DNA of 64,000 nucleotides. Source: Euonymus europaeus (taxonomy: Eukaryota > Streptophyta > Magnoliopsida > Celastrales > Celastraceae). The notes below the pieces were generated by a model that worked only from the letters and a program-made list of their open reading frames with translations, was not told the DNA's origin and did not search any database. Positions 26,747-40,127 of this stretch are shown here, one piece after another. Made by a program: the position numbers and the translations under genes. Numbering within the stretch: position 1 is the stretch's first letter; each line of letters opens with the position of its first letter. The stretch covers positions 11,547,001 through 11,611,000 of the forward strand of contig OY756972.1 of NCBI GenBank assembly GCA_963580455.1, in the 5' to 3' direction.

Positions 26747-28823
26747 CTTGTATTAATAAAATTTTACATAGAAGAACAATAAAAGTGTACATAGAAAAAC
26801 TTTGATGGTCCGAAGTTGCTCAACTCTCTCTATGGAGGAGCTTTTAGCGGTTTTGTCCATTTGTCATAAAAGTTGGTGTTTTGGCATCGAAATAATCTAT
26901 GAAGCTTATACTCATAAAATTTGACATATAAGAACAATAAAAAGTGTATACCGAGCAACTTTGATGGTTCGAAGTTGCTCAACTCTCTTTATGGAGGAGC
27001 TTTTAGCGGTTTTGTCCATTTGTCATAGAAAGTTGGTGTTTTAGCATCGAAATAATCTAGGAAGCTTATACTCCTAAAATTTGACATATAAGAACAATAA
27101 AAATTATTCACCGGGCAACTTTAATGGTCCGAAGTTGCTCAACTCTCTCTATGGAGGAGCTTTTAACGGTTTTATACATTTATAATAGAAAGTTGGTGTT
27201 TTGGCATCGAAATAATCTAGGAAGCTTATACTCTTAAAATTTGACATATAAGAACAATAAAAATTGTGCACCGAGCATCTTTGATGGTCCGAAGTTGCTC
27301 AACTCTCTCTATGGAGGAGCTTTTAACGGTTTTGTCCATTTGTCATAGAAAGTTGGTGTTTTGGCATCGAAATAATCTAGGAAGCTTATACTCTTAAAAT
27401 TTGACATATAAGAACAATAAAAATTGTACACCGAGCAACTTTGATGATCCGAAGTTGCTCAACTCTCTCTATGGATAAGCTTTTAACGGTTTTATCCATT
27501 TGTCATAGAAAGTTGGTGTGTTGGAATCGAAATAATCTTGGAAGCATGTATTAATAAAATTTGACATAGAAGAACAACAAAAAGTGTACATAAAGGAACT
27601 TTGATGGTCCGAAGTTGCTCAACTCCCTCTATAGATGAGCTTTTAACGGTTTTGTCCATTTGTCATAGAAATTTGGTGTTTTGGCATCGAAATAATCTAT
27701 GAAGCTTATACTCATAAAATTTGACATATAAGAACAATAAAAAGTGTACACCGAGATACTTTGATGGTCCGAAGTTGCTCAACTCTCTCTATGGAGGAGC
27801 TTTTAACGGTTTTGTTCATTTGTCATAGAAAGTTGGTGTTTTGGCATCGAAATAATCTAGGAAGCTTATACTCTTAGAATTTGACATATAAGAACAATAA
27901 AAATTGTACACCGAGCAACTTTGATGGTCCGAAGTTGGTCAACTCTCTCTATGGTAGTGCTTTTAACGGTTTTATCCATTTGTCATAGAAAGTTGGTGTT
28001 TTGGAATCGAAATAATCTTGGAAGCTTGTATTAATAAAATTTTACATAGAAGAAAAGTAAAAAATGTACATAGAGAAACTTTGATGATCCGAAGTTGCTC
28101 AACTCTCTCTATGGAGGAGCTTTTAACGGTTTTGTCCATTTGTGTTAAAAGTTGGTGTTTTGGCATCGAAATAATCTATGAAGCTTATACTCATAAAATT
28201 TGACATATAAGAACAATAAAAAGTGTACACCGAGCAACTTTGTTAGTCCGAAGTTGCTCAACTCTCTCTATGGAGGAGCTTTTAACGGTTTTGTCCATTT
28301 GTCATAGAAAGTTGGTATTTTGGCATCCAAATAATCTATGAAGCTTATACTCGTAAAATTTGACATATTAGAAAAATAAAAAGTGTACACGGAGCAACTT
28401 TGATGGTCCGAAGTTGCTCAATTCTCTCTATGGATGAGCTTTTAACGATTTTCTCCATTTGTCATAGAAATTTGGTTTTGTGGCATCGAAATAATCCATG
28501 AATCCTATACTCATAAAACTTGACATATAAGAACAATAAAAAATGTAAACCGAGCAACTTTGATGGTCCGAAGTTGCTCAACTCTCTCTATTGAGAAGTT
28601 TTTAACGGTTTTGTCTATTTGTCATAGAAAGTTGGTGCTTTGGCATCGAAATAATCTAGGAAGCTTATACTCTTAAAATTTGACATATAAGAACAATAAA
28701 AATTGTACACCGAGCAACATTGATGGTCCGAATATGCTCAACTCTCTCTATGGAAGAGCTTTTAACGGTTTTATCCATTTGTCATAGAAACTTGGTGTTT
28801 TGGAATCGAAATAATCTTGGAAC
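26747..28823 (+). repeat. 2,077 bp 13-mer, copy 2
   Basis: Right half of the duplication, nearly identical to the preceding 2,077 bp. Beyond 28,823 the next monomer carries AAAAAGTGTACATAG, where the copy start has AAAAGTG, so the repeat ends. The breakpoint falls inside a B-type monomer next to GGAACCTTG, consistent with one unequal crossover between two non-allelic B monomers. Confidence 0.88.
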
Positions 28824-31800
28824 CTTGTATTAATAAAATTTTACATAGAAGAACAATAAAAAGTGTACATAGAAAAACATTAATGGTCCGAAGTTGCTCA
28901 ACTCTCTCTATGGAGGAGCTTTTAGCGGTTTTGTCCATTTGTCATAAAAGTTGGTATTTTCGCATCGAAATAATCTATGAAGCTTATACTCATAAAATTT
29001 GACATATAAGAACAATAAAAAGTGTACACCGAGCAACTTTGATGGTTCGAAGTTGCTCAACTCTCTCTATGGAGGAGCTTTTAACGGTTTTGTACATTTG
29101 TCATAGAAAGTTGGTGTTTTAGCATCGAAATAATCTAGGAAGCTTATACTCTTAAAATTTGACATATAAGAACAATAAAAATTGTACACCGAGCAAGTTT
29201 GATGGTCCGAAGTTGTTCAACTCTCTCTATGGAGAAGGTTTTAACGGTTTTGTCCGATTGTCATAGAATTTGTGTGTTTTGTCATCGAAATAATCTAGGA
29301 AGCTTATACTCTTAAAATTTGACATATAAGAACAATAAAAATTGTACACCGAGCATCTTTGATGGTCCGAAGTTGCTCAACTCTCTCTATGGAGGAGCTT
29401 TTAACGGTTTTGTCCATTTGTCATAGAAAGTTGATGTTTTGGCATCGAAATAATCTAGGAAGCTTATACTCTTAAAATTTGACATATAAGAACAATAAAA
29501 ATTGTACAACGAGCAACTTTGATGGTCCGAAGTTTCTCAACTCTCTCTATGGAAGAGCATTTAACGGTTTTATCCATTTGTCAAAGAAAGTTGTTGTGTT
29601 GGAATCGAAATAATCTTGGAAGCTTGTATTAATAAAATTTTACATAGAAGAACAATAAAAAGTGTACATAGAAAAACTTTGATGGTCCGAAGTTGCTCAA
29701 CTCTCTCTATGGAGGAGCTTTTAGCGGTTTTGTCCATTTGTCATAAAAGTTGGTGTTTTCGCATCGAAATAATCTAGGAAGCTTATACTCCTAAAATTTG
29801 AAATATAAGAACAATAAAAATTGTTCACCGAGCAACTTTAATGGTCCGAAGTTGCTCAACTCTCTCTATGGAGGAGCTTTTAACGGTTTTATCCATTTAT
29901 AATAGAAAGTTGGTGTTTTGGCATCGAAATAATCTAGGAAGCTTATACTCTTAAAAGTTGACATATAAGAACAATAAAAATTGTACACAGAGCAACTTTG
30001 GTGGTCCGAAGTTGCTCAACTCTCTCTATTGAGAAGTTTTTAACGGTTTTGTCTATTTGTCATAGAAAGTTGGTACTTTGGCATCGAAATAATCTAGGAA
30101 GCTTGTACTCTTAAAATTTGACATATAAAAACAATAAAAATTGTACACCGAGCAACTTTGATGATCCGAAGTTGCTCAACTCTCTCTATGGAGGAGCTTT
30201 TAACGGTTTTATCCATTTGTCATAGAAAGTTGTTGTGTTGGAATCGAAATAATCTTGGAAGCTTGTATTAATAAAATTTTACATAGAAGAACAATAAAAA
30301 GTGTACATAGAAAAACTTTGATGGTCCGAAGTTGCTCAACTCTCTCTATGGAGGAGCTTTTAGCGGTTTTGTCCATTTGTCATAAAAGTTGGTGTTTTCG
30401 CATCGAAATAATCTAGGAAGCTTATACTCCTAAAATTTGAAATATAAGAACAATAAAAATTGTTCACCGAGCAACTTTAATGGTCCGAAGTTGCTCAACT
30501 CTCTCTATGGAGGAGCTTTTAACGGTTTTATCCATTTATAATAGAAAGTTGGTGTTTTGGCATCGAAATAATCTAGGAAGCTTATACTCTTAAAAGTTGA
30601 CATATAAGAATAATAAAAATTGTACACAGAGCAACTTTGGTGGTCCGAAGTTGCTCAACTCTCTCTATTGAGAAGTTTTTAACGGTTTTGTCTATTTGTC
30701 ATAGAAAGTTGGTACTTTGGCATCGAAATAATCTAGGAAGCTTGTACTCTTAAAATTTGACATATAAAAACAATAAAAATTGTACACCGAGCAACTTCGA
30801 TGATCCGAAGTTGCTCAACTCTCTCTATGGAGGAGCTTTTAACGGTTTTATCCATTTGTCATAGAAAGTTGTTTTGTTGGAATCGAAATAATCTTGGAAG
30901 CTTGTATTAATAAAATTTTATATAGAAGAACAATAAAAAGTGTACATAGAAAAACTTTGATGGTCCGAATTTGCTCGACTCTCTCTATGGAGGAGCTTTT
31001 AGCGGTTTTGTCCATTTGTCATAAAAGTTGGTGTTTTCGCATCGAAATAATCTATGAAGCTTATACTCATAAAATTTGACATATAAGAACAATAAAAATT
31101 GTACTCCGAGCAACTTTGATGGTTCGAAGTTGCTCAACTCTCTCTATGGAGGAGCTTTTAACGGTTTTGTCCATTTGTCATAGAAAGTTGGTGTTTTGGC
31201 ATCGAAATAATCTAGGAAGCTTATACTCTTAAAATTTGACATGTAAGAACAATAAAAATTGTACACCGAGCAACTTTGATGGTCCGAAGTTTCTCAACTC
31301 TCTCTATGGAGAAGGTTTTAACGGTTTTGTCCGATTGTCATAGAATTTGTGTGTTTTGTCATCGAAATAATCTAGGAAGCTTATACTCTTAAAATTTGAC
31401 ATATAAGAACAATAAAAATTGTACACCGAGCATCTTTGATGTTCCGAAGTTGCTCAACTCTCTCTATGGAGGAGCTTTTAACGGTTTTGTCCATTTGTCA
31501 TAGAAAGTTGGTGTTTTGGCATCGAAATAATCTAGGAAGCTTATACTCTTAAAATTTGACATATAAGAACAATAAAAATTGTACAACGAGCAACTTTGAT
31601 GGTCCGAAGTTTCTCAACTCTCTCTATGGAAGAGCATTTAACGGTTTTATCCATTTGTCATAGAAAGTTGGTGTTTTGGAATCGAAATAATCTTGGAAGC
31701 TTGTATTAATAAAATTTTACATAGAAGAACAATAAAAATGTACAGAGAGGAACTTTGATGGTCCGAAGTTGCTCAACTCCCTCTATGGAGGAGCTTTTAG

Positions 31801-34800
31801 CGGTTTTGTCCATTTGTCATAAAAGTTGGTGTTTTGGCATCGAAATAATCTATGAAACTTATACTCATAAAATTTGACATATAAGAACAATAAAAAGTGT
31901 ACACCGAGCAACTTTGTTAGTCCGAAGTTGCTCAACTCTCTCTATGGAGGAGCTTTTAACGGTTTTGTCCATTTGTCATAGAAAGTTGGTATTTTGGCAT
32001 CCAAATAATCTATGAAGCTTATACTCGTAAAATTTGACATATTAGAAAAATAAAAAGTGTACACGGAGCAACTTTGATGGTCCGAAGTTGCTCAATTCTC
32101 TCTATGGATGAGCTTTTAACGATTTTCTCCATTTATAATAGAAAGTTGGTGTTTTGGCATCGAAATAATCTAGGAAGCTTATACTCTTAAAATTTGACAT
32201 ATAAGAACAATAAAAAATGTACACAGAGCAACTTTGATGGTCCGAAGTTGCTCAACTCTCTCTATTGAGAAGTTTTTAACGGTTTTGTCTATTTGTAATA
32301 GAAAGTTGGTGCTTTGTCATTGAAATAATCTAGGAAGCTTGTACTCTTAAAATTTGACATATAAAAACAATAAAAATCGTACACCGAGCAACTTTGATGA
32401 TCCGAAGTTGCTCAACTCTCTCTATGGAGGAGCTTTTAACGGTTTTGTCCATTTGTCATAGAAAGTTGTTGTTTTGGAATCGAAATAATCTTGGAACCTT
32501 GTATTAATAAAATTTGACATAGAAGAACAACAAAAAGTGTACATAAAGGAACTTTGATGGTCCGAAGTTGCTCAACTCTCTCTATGGATGAGCTTTTAAC
32601 GGTTTTGTCCATTTGTCATAGAAATTTGGTGTTTTGGCATCGAAATAATCTATGAAGCTTATACTCATAAAATTTGACATATAAGAACAATAAAAAGTGT
32701 ACATTGAGCAACTTTGATGGTCCGAAATTGCTCAACTCTCTCTATGGACGAGCTTTTAACGGTTTTGTCCATTTTTCATAGAAAGTTGTTGTTTTGGTCT
32801 AGGAAGCTTATACTCTTAAAATTTGACATATAAGAACAATAAAAATTGTACACCGAGCAACTTTGATCGTCCGAAGTTGCTCAACTCTCTCTATGGAAGA
32901 GCTTTTAACGGTTTTATCCATTTGTCATAGAAAGTTGGTGTGTTGGAATCGAAATAATCTTGGAAGCTTGTATTAATAAAATTTTACATAGAAGAACAAT
33001 AAAAAGTGTACATAGAAAAACTTTGATGGTCCGAAGTTGCTCAACTCTCTCTATGGAGGAGCTTTTAGCGGTTTTGTCCATTTGTCATAAAAGTTGGTGT
33101 TTTCGCATCGAAATAATCTAGGAAGCTTATACTCCTAAAATTTGAAATATAAGAACAATAAAAATTGTTCACCGAGCAACTTTAATGGTCCGAAGTTGCT
33201 CAACTCTCTCTATGGAGGAGCTTTTAACGGTTTTATCCATTTATAATAGAAAGTTGGTGTTTTGGCATCGAAATAATCTAGGAAGCTTATACTCTTAAAA
33301 GTTGACATATAAGAACAATAAAAATTGTACACAGAGCAACTTTGGTGGTCCGAAGTTGCTCAACTCTCTCTATTGAGAAGTTTTTAACGGTTTTGTCTAT
33401 TTGTCATAGAAAGTTGGTACTTTGGCATCGAAATAATCTAGGAAGCTTGTACTCTTAAAATTTGAAATATAAAAACAATAAAAATTGTACACCGAGCAAC
33501 TTCGATGATCCGAAGTTGCTCAACTCTCTCTATGGAGGAGCTTTTAACGGTTTTATCCATTTGTCATAGAAAGTTGTTGTGTTGGAATCGAAATAATCTT
33601 GGAAGCTTGTATTAATAAAATTTTACATAGAAGAACAATAAAAAGTGTACATAGAAAAACTTTGATGGTCCGAAGTTGCTCAACTCTCTCTATGGAGGAG
33701 CTTTTAGCGGTTTTGTCCATTTGTCATAAAAGTTGGTGTTTTCGCATCGAAATAATCTAGGAAGCTTATACTCCTAAAATTTGAAATATAAGAACAATAA
33801 AAAGTGTACACCGAGCAACTTAGATGGTCCGAAGTTGCTCAACTCTCTCTATGGAGGAGCTTTTAACGGTTTTATCCATTTATAATAGAAAGTTGGTGTT
33901 TTGGCATCGAAATAATCTAGGAAGCTTATACTCTTAAAAGTTGACATATAAGAACAATAAAAATTGTACACAGAGCAACTTTGGTGGTCCGAAGTTGCTC
34001 AACTCTCTCTATTGAGAAGTTTTTAACGGTTTTGTCTATTTGTCATAGAAAGTTGGTACTTTGGCATCGAAATAATCTAGGAAGCTTGTACTCTTAAAAT
34101 TTGAAATATAAAAACAATAAAAATTGTACACCGAGCAACTTCGATGATCCGAAGTTGCTCAACTCTCTCTATGGAGGAGCTTTTAACGGTTTTATCCATT
34201 TGTCATAGAAAGTTGTTGTGTTGGAATCGAAATAATCTTGGAAGCTTGTATTAATAAAATTTTACATAGAAGAACAATAAAAAGTGTACATAGAAAAACT
34301 TTGATGGTCCGAAGTTGCTCAACTCTCTCTATGGAGGAGCTTTTAGCGGTTTTGTCCATTTGTCATAAAAGTTGGTGTTTTCGCATCGAAATAATCTAGG
34401 AAGCTTATACTCCTAAAATTTGAAATATAAGAACAATAAAAATTGTTCACCGAGCAACTTTAATGGTCCGACGTTGCTCAACTCTCTCTATGGAGGAGCT
34501 TTTAACGGTTTTATCCATTTATAATAGAAATTTGGTGTTTTGGCATCGAAATAATCTAGGAAGCTTATACTCTTAAAAGTTGACATATAAGAACAATAAA
34601 AATTGTACACAGAGCAACTTTGGTGGTCCGAAGTTGCTCAACTCTCTCTATTGAGAAGTTTTTAACGGTTTTGTCTATTTGTCATAGAAAGTTGGTACTT
34701 TGGCATCGAAATAATCTAGGAAGCTTGTACTCTTAAAATTTGACATATAAAAACAATAAAAATTGTACACCGAGCAACTTGGATGATCCGAAGTTGCTCA

Positions 34801-36918
34801 ACTCTCTCCATGGAGGAGCTTTTAACGGTTTTATCCATTTGTCATAGAAAGTTGTTTTGTTGGAATCGAAATAATCTTGGAAGCTTGTATTAATAAAATT
34901 TTATATAGAAGAACAATAAAAAGTGTACATAGAAAAACTTTGATGGTCCGAATTTGCTCGACTCTCTCTATGGAGGAGCTTTTAGCGGTTTTGTCCATTT
35001 GTCATAAAAGTTGGTGTTTTCGCATCGAAATAATCTATGAAGCTTATACTCATAAAATTTGACATATAAGAACAATAAAAATTGTACTCCGAGCAACTTT
35101 GATGGTTCGAAGTTGCTCAACTCTCTCTATGGAGGAGCTTTTAACGGTTTTGTCCATTTGTCATAGAAAGTTGGTGTTTTGGCATCGAAATAATCTAGGA
35201 AGCTTATACTCTTAAAATTTGACATGTAAGAACAATAAAAATTGTACACCGAGCAACTTTGATGGTCCGAAGTTTCTCAACTCTCTCTATGGAGAAGGTT
35301 TTAACGGTTTTGTCCGATTGTCATAGAATTTGTGTGTTTTGTCATCGAAATAATCTAGGAAGCTTATACTCTTAAAATTTGACATATAAGAACAATAAAA
35401 ATTGTACACCGAGCATCTTTGATGTTCCGAAGTTGCTCAACTCTCTCTATGGAGGAGCTTTTAACGGTTTTGTCCATTTGTCATAGAAAGTTGGTGTTTT
35501 GGCATCGAAATAATCTAGGAAGCTTATACTCTTAAAATTTGACATATAAGAACAATAAAAATTGTACACCGAGCAACTTTGATGGTCCGAAGTTTCTCAA
35601 CTCTCTCTATGGAAGAGCATTTAACGGTTTTATCCATTTGTCATAGAAAGTTGGTGTTTTGGAATCGAAATAATCTTGGAAGCTTGTATTAATAAAATTT
35701 TACATAGAAGAACAATAAAAATGTACAGAGAGGAACTTTGATGGTCCGAAGTTGCTCAACTCCCTCTATGGAGGAGCTTTTAGCGGTTTTGTCCATTTGT
35801 CATAAAAGTTGGTGTTTTGGCATCGAAATAATCTATGAAGCTTATACTCATAAAATTTGACATATAAGAACAATAAAAAGTGTACACCGAGCAACTTTGT
35901 TAGTCCGAAGTTGCTCAACTCTCTCTATGGAGGAGCTTTTAACGGTTTTGTCCATTTGTCATAGAAAGTTGGTATTTTGGCATCCAAATAATCTATGAAG
36001 CTTATACTCGTAAAATTTGACATATTAGAAAAATAAAAAGTGTACACGGAGCAACTTTGATGGTCCGAAGTTGCTCAATTCTCTCTATGGATGAGCTTTT
36101 AACGATTTTCTCCATTTATAATAGAAAGTTGGTGTTTTGGCATCGAAATAATCTAGGAAGCTTATACTCTTAAAATTTGACATATAAGAACAATAAAAAA
36201 TGTACACAGAGCAACTTTGATGGTCCGAAGTTGCTCAACTCTCTCTATTGAGAAGTTTTTAACGGTTTTGTCTATTTGTCATAGAAAGTTGGTGCTTTGG
36301 CATTGAAATAATCTAGGAAGCTTGTACTCTTAAAATTTGACATATAAAAACAATAAAAATTGTACACCGAGCAACTTTGATGATCCGAAGTTGCTCAACT
36401 CTCTCTATGGATAAACTTTTAACGGTTTTATCCATTTGTCATAGAAACTTGGTGTTTTGGAATCGAAATAATCTTGGAACCTTGTATTAATAAAATTTGA
36501 CATAGAAGAACAACAAAAAGTGTACATAAAGGAACTTTGATGGTCCGAAGTTGCTCAACTCTCTCTATGGATGAGCTTTTAACGGTTTTGTCCATTTGTC
36601 ATAGAAATTTGGTGTTTTGGCATCGAAATAATCTATGAAGCTTATACTCATAAAATTTGACATATAAGAACAATAAAAAGTGTACATTGAGCAACTTTGA
36701 TGGTCCGAAATTGCTCAACTCTCTCTATGGACGAGCTTTTAACGGTTTTGTCCATTTTTCATAGAAAGTTGTTGTTTTGGTCTAGGAAGCTTATACTCTT
36801 AAAATTTGACATATAAGAACAATAAAAATTGTACACCGAGCAACTTTGATCGTCCGAAGTTGCTCAACTCTCTCTATGGAAGAGCTTTTAACGGTTTTAT
36901 CCATTTGTCATAGAAAGT
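28824..36918 (+). repeat. Tetramer HORs (639 bp) inside a 3,983 bp duplication
   Basis: The marker TTTTCGCATCG-AAATAATCTAGG followed by CTCCTAAAATTTGAAATA recurs with GCATCG at 29,761 and 30,400 (639 bp), then at 33,105, 33,744 and 34,383 (639 bp each). This gives two short runs of a 4-monomer HOR. At larger scale, about 30,400-32,935 repeats as about 34,383-36,918 at an offset of 3,983 bp. Shared rare variants are TTTATATAGAAGAAC, TTTGCTCGACTC, GTACTCCGAGC and GACATGTAAGAAC. Confidence 0.85.
32761..32810 (+). repeat. Monomer with an 11 bp internal deletion (copy 1 of 4)
   Basis: GTTTTGGTCTAGGAAGC replaces GTTTTGG-CATCGAAATAA-TCTAGGAAGC, removing CATCGAAATAA. The same deletion, always with GTTGTTGTTTTGG, occurs with TCTAGG starting at 32,798, 36,781, 40,128 and 45,231. 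The shared lesion makes these four descendants of one event, and they mark unit boundaries of 3,983, 3,347 and 5,103 bp. Confidence 0.9.
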
Positions 36919-39900
36919 TGGAGTTTTGGAATCGAAATAATCTTGGAAGCTTGTATTAATAAAACTTTACATAGAAGAACAACAAAAAATGTACATAGAG
37001 GAACTTTGATGGTCCGAAGTTGCTCAACTCCCTCTATGGAGGAGCTTTTAGCGGTTTTATCTATTTGTCATAAAAGTTGGTGTTTTGGCATCGAAATAAT
37101 CTATGAAGCTTATACTCATAAAATTTGACATATAAGAACAATAAAAAGTGTACACCGAGCAACTTTGATCGTCCGAAGTTGTTCAACTCTCTCTATGGAG
37201 GAGCTTTTAACGGTTTTGTCCATTTGTCATAGAAAGTTGGTGTTTTGGCATTGAAATAATCTAGGAAGCTTATACTCTTAAAATTTGAAATATAAGAACA
37301 ATAAAAATTCTACACCGAGCAACTTTAATGGTCCGAGGTTGCTCAACTCTCTCAATGGAGGAGATTTTAACGGTTTTGTCCATTTGTCATAGAAAGTTGG
37401 TGTTTTGGCATCGAAATAATCTAGGAAGCTTATACTCATAAAATTTGACATATAAGAACAATAAAAAGTGTACACCGAGCAACTTTGATGGTCCGAAGTT
37501 GTTCAACTCTCTCTATGGAGAAGCTTTTAACGGTTTTGTCCATTTGTCATAGAAAGTTGGTGTTTTGGCATCGAAATAATCTAGGAAGCTTCAACTCTTA
37601 AAATTTGACATATAAGAACAATAAAAATTGTACACCGTGCAACTTTGACGCTCCGAAGTTGCTCAACTCTCTCTATGGTAGTGCTTTTAACGGTTTTATC
37701 CATTTGTCATAGAAAGTTGGTGTTTTGGAATCGAAATAATCTTGGAAGCTTGTATTAATAAAATTTTACATAGAAGAAAAGTAAAAAGTGTACATAGAGA
37801 AACTTTGATGATCCGAAGTTGCTCAACTCTCTCTATGGAGGAGGTTTTAGCGGTTTTGTCCATTTGTCATAAAAGTTTGTTATTTGGCATCGAAATAATC
37901 TATGAAGCTTATACTCATAAAATTTGACATATAAGAACAATAAAAAGTGTACACCGAGCAACTTTGATGGTCCGAAGTTGCTCAACTCTCTCTATGGAGG
38001 AGCTTTTAACGGTTTTGTCCATTTGTCATAGAAAGTTGGTGTTTTGGCATCGAAATAATCTATGAAGCTTATACTCATAAAATTTGACATATTAGAAAAA
38101 TAAAAAGTGTACACCGAGCAACTTTGATGGTCCGAAGTTGCTCAACTCTCTCTATGGAGGAGCTTTTAACGGTTTTATCCATTTATAATAGAAAGTTGGT
38201 GTTTTGGCATCGAAATAATCTAGGAAGCTTATACTCTTAAAATTTGACATATAAGAACAATAAAAATTGTACACAGAGCAACTTTGATGGTCCGAAGTTG
38301 CTCAACTCTCTCTATTGAGAAGTTTTTAACGGTTTTGTCTATTTGTCATAGAAAGTTGGTACTTTGGCATCGAAATAATCTAGGAAGCTTGTACTCTTAA
38401 AATTTGACATATAAAAACAATAAAAATTGTACACCGAGCAACTTTGATGATCCGAAGTTGCTCAACTCTCTCTATGGAGGAGCTTTTAACGGTTTTATCC
38501 ATTTGTCATAGAAAGTTGGTGTGTTGGAATCAAAATAGTCTTGGAAGCATGTATTAATAAAATTTTACATAGAAGAACAACAAAAAGTGTACATAAAGGA
38601 ACTTTGATGGTCCGAAGTTGCTCAACTCTCTCTATGGATGAGCTTTTAACGGTTTTGTCCATTTGTCATAGTAATTTGGTGTTTTGGCATCGAAATAATC
38701 TATGAAGCTTATACTCATAAAATTTGACATATAAGAATAATAAAAAGTGTACATTGAGCAACTTTGATGGTCCGAAATTGCTCAACTCTCTCTATGGACG
38801 AGCTTTTAACGATTTTGTCCATTTGTCATAGAAAGTTGGTGTTTTGGCATCGAAATAATCTAGGAAGCTTATACTCTTAAAATTTGAAATATAAGAACAA
38901 TAAAAATTCTACACCGAGCAACTTTAATGGTCCAAAGTTGCTCAACTCTCTCAATGGAGGAGATTTTAACGGTTTTGTCCATTTGTCATAGAAAGTTGGT
39001 GTTTTGGCATCGAAATAATCTATGAAGCTTATACTCATAAAATTTGACATATAAGAACAATAAAAAGTGTACACCGAGCAACTTTGATGGTCCGAAATTG
39101 CTCAACTCTCTCTATGGAGGAGCTTTTAACGGTTTTGTCCATTTGTCATAGAAAGTTGGTGTTTTGGCATCGAAATAATCTATGAAGCTTATACTCATAG
39201 AATTTGACATATAAGAACAATAAAAAGTGTATACCGAGCAACTTTGATGGTCCGAAGTTGCTCAACGCTCTTTATGGAGTAGCTTTTAACGGTTTTGTCC
39301 ATTTGTCATAGAAAGTTGGTGTTTTGGCATCGAAATAATCTAGGAAGCTTATACTCCTAAAATTTGAAATATAAGAACAATAAAAATTGTTCACCGAGCA
39401 ACTTTAATGGTCCGAAGTTGCTCAACTCTCTCTATGGAGGAGCTTTTAACGGTTTTATCCATTTATAATAGAAAGTTGGTGTTTTGGCATCGAAATAATC
39501 TAGGAAGCTTATACTCTTAAAATTTGACATATAAGAACAATAAAAATTGTACACAGAGCAACTTTGATGGTCCGAAGTTGCTCAACTCTCTCTATTGAGA
39601 AGTTTTTAACGGTTTTGTCTATTTGTCATAGAAAGTTGGTACTTTGGCATCGAAATAATCTAGGAAGCTTGTACTCTTAAAATTTGACATATAAAAACAA
39701 TAAAAATTGTACACCGAGCAACTTTGATGATCCGAAGTTGCTCAACTCTTTCTATGGACGAGCTTTTAACGGTTTTATCCATTTGTCATAGAAAGTTGGT
39801 GTGTTGGAATCAAAATAATCTTGGAAGCATGTATTAATAAAATTTTACATAGAAGAACAACAAAAAGTGTACATAAAGGAACTTTGATGGTCCGAAGTTG

Positions 39901-40127
39901 CTCAACTCTCTCTATGGATGAGCTTTTAACGGTTTTGTCCATTTGTCATAGAAATTTGGTGTTTTGGCATCGAAATAATCTATGAAGCTTATACTCATAA
40001 AATTTGACATATAAGAACAATAAAAAGTGTACATTGAGCAACTTTGATGGTCCGAAATTGCTCAACTCTCTCTATGGACGAGCTTTTAACGGTTTTGTCC
40101 ATTTGTCATAGAAAGTTGTTGTTTTGG
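36781..40127 (+). repeat. 3,347 bp unit (21 monomers) defined by the deleted monomer
   Basis: Bounded by consecutive copies of the 11 bp deletion monomer. It contains the GTCATAAAAGTTTGTTATTTGG follower monomer and the CTCTCAATGGAGGAGATTT variant. Both reappear 3,347 bp on (37,742 and 41,089 for the B monomer; 37,278 and 40,625 for the CTACACCGAGC pair). Confidence 0.82.
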
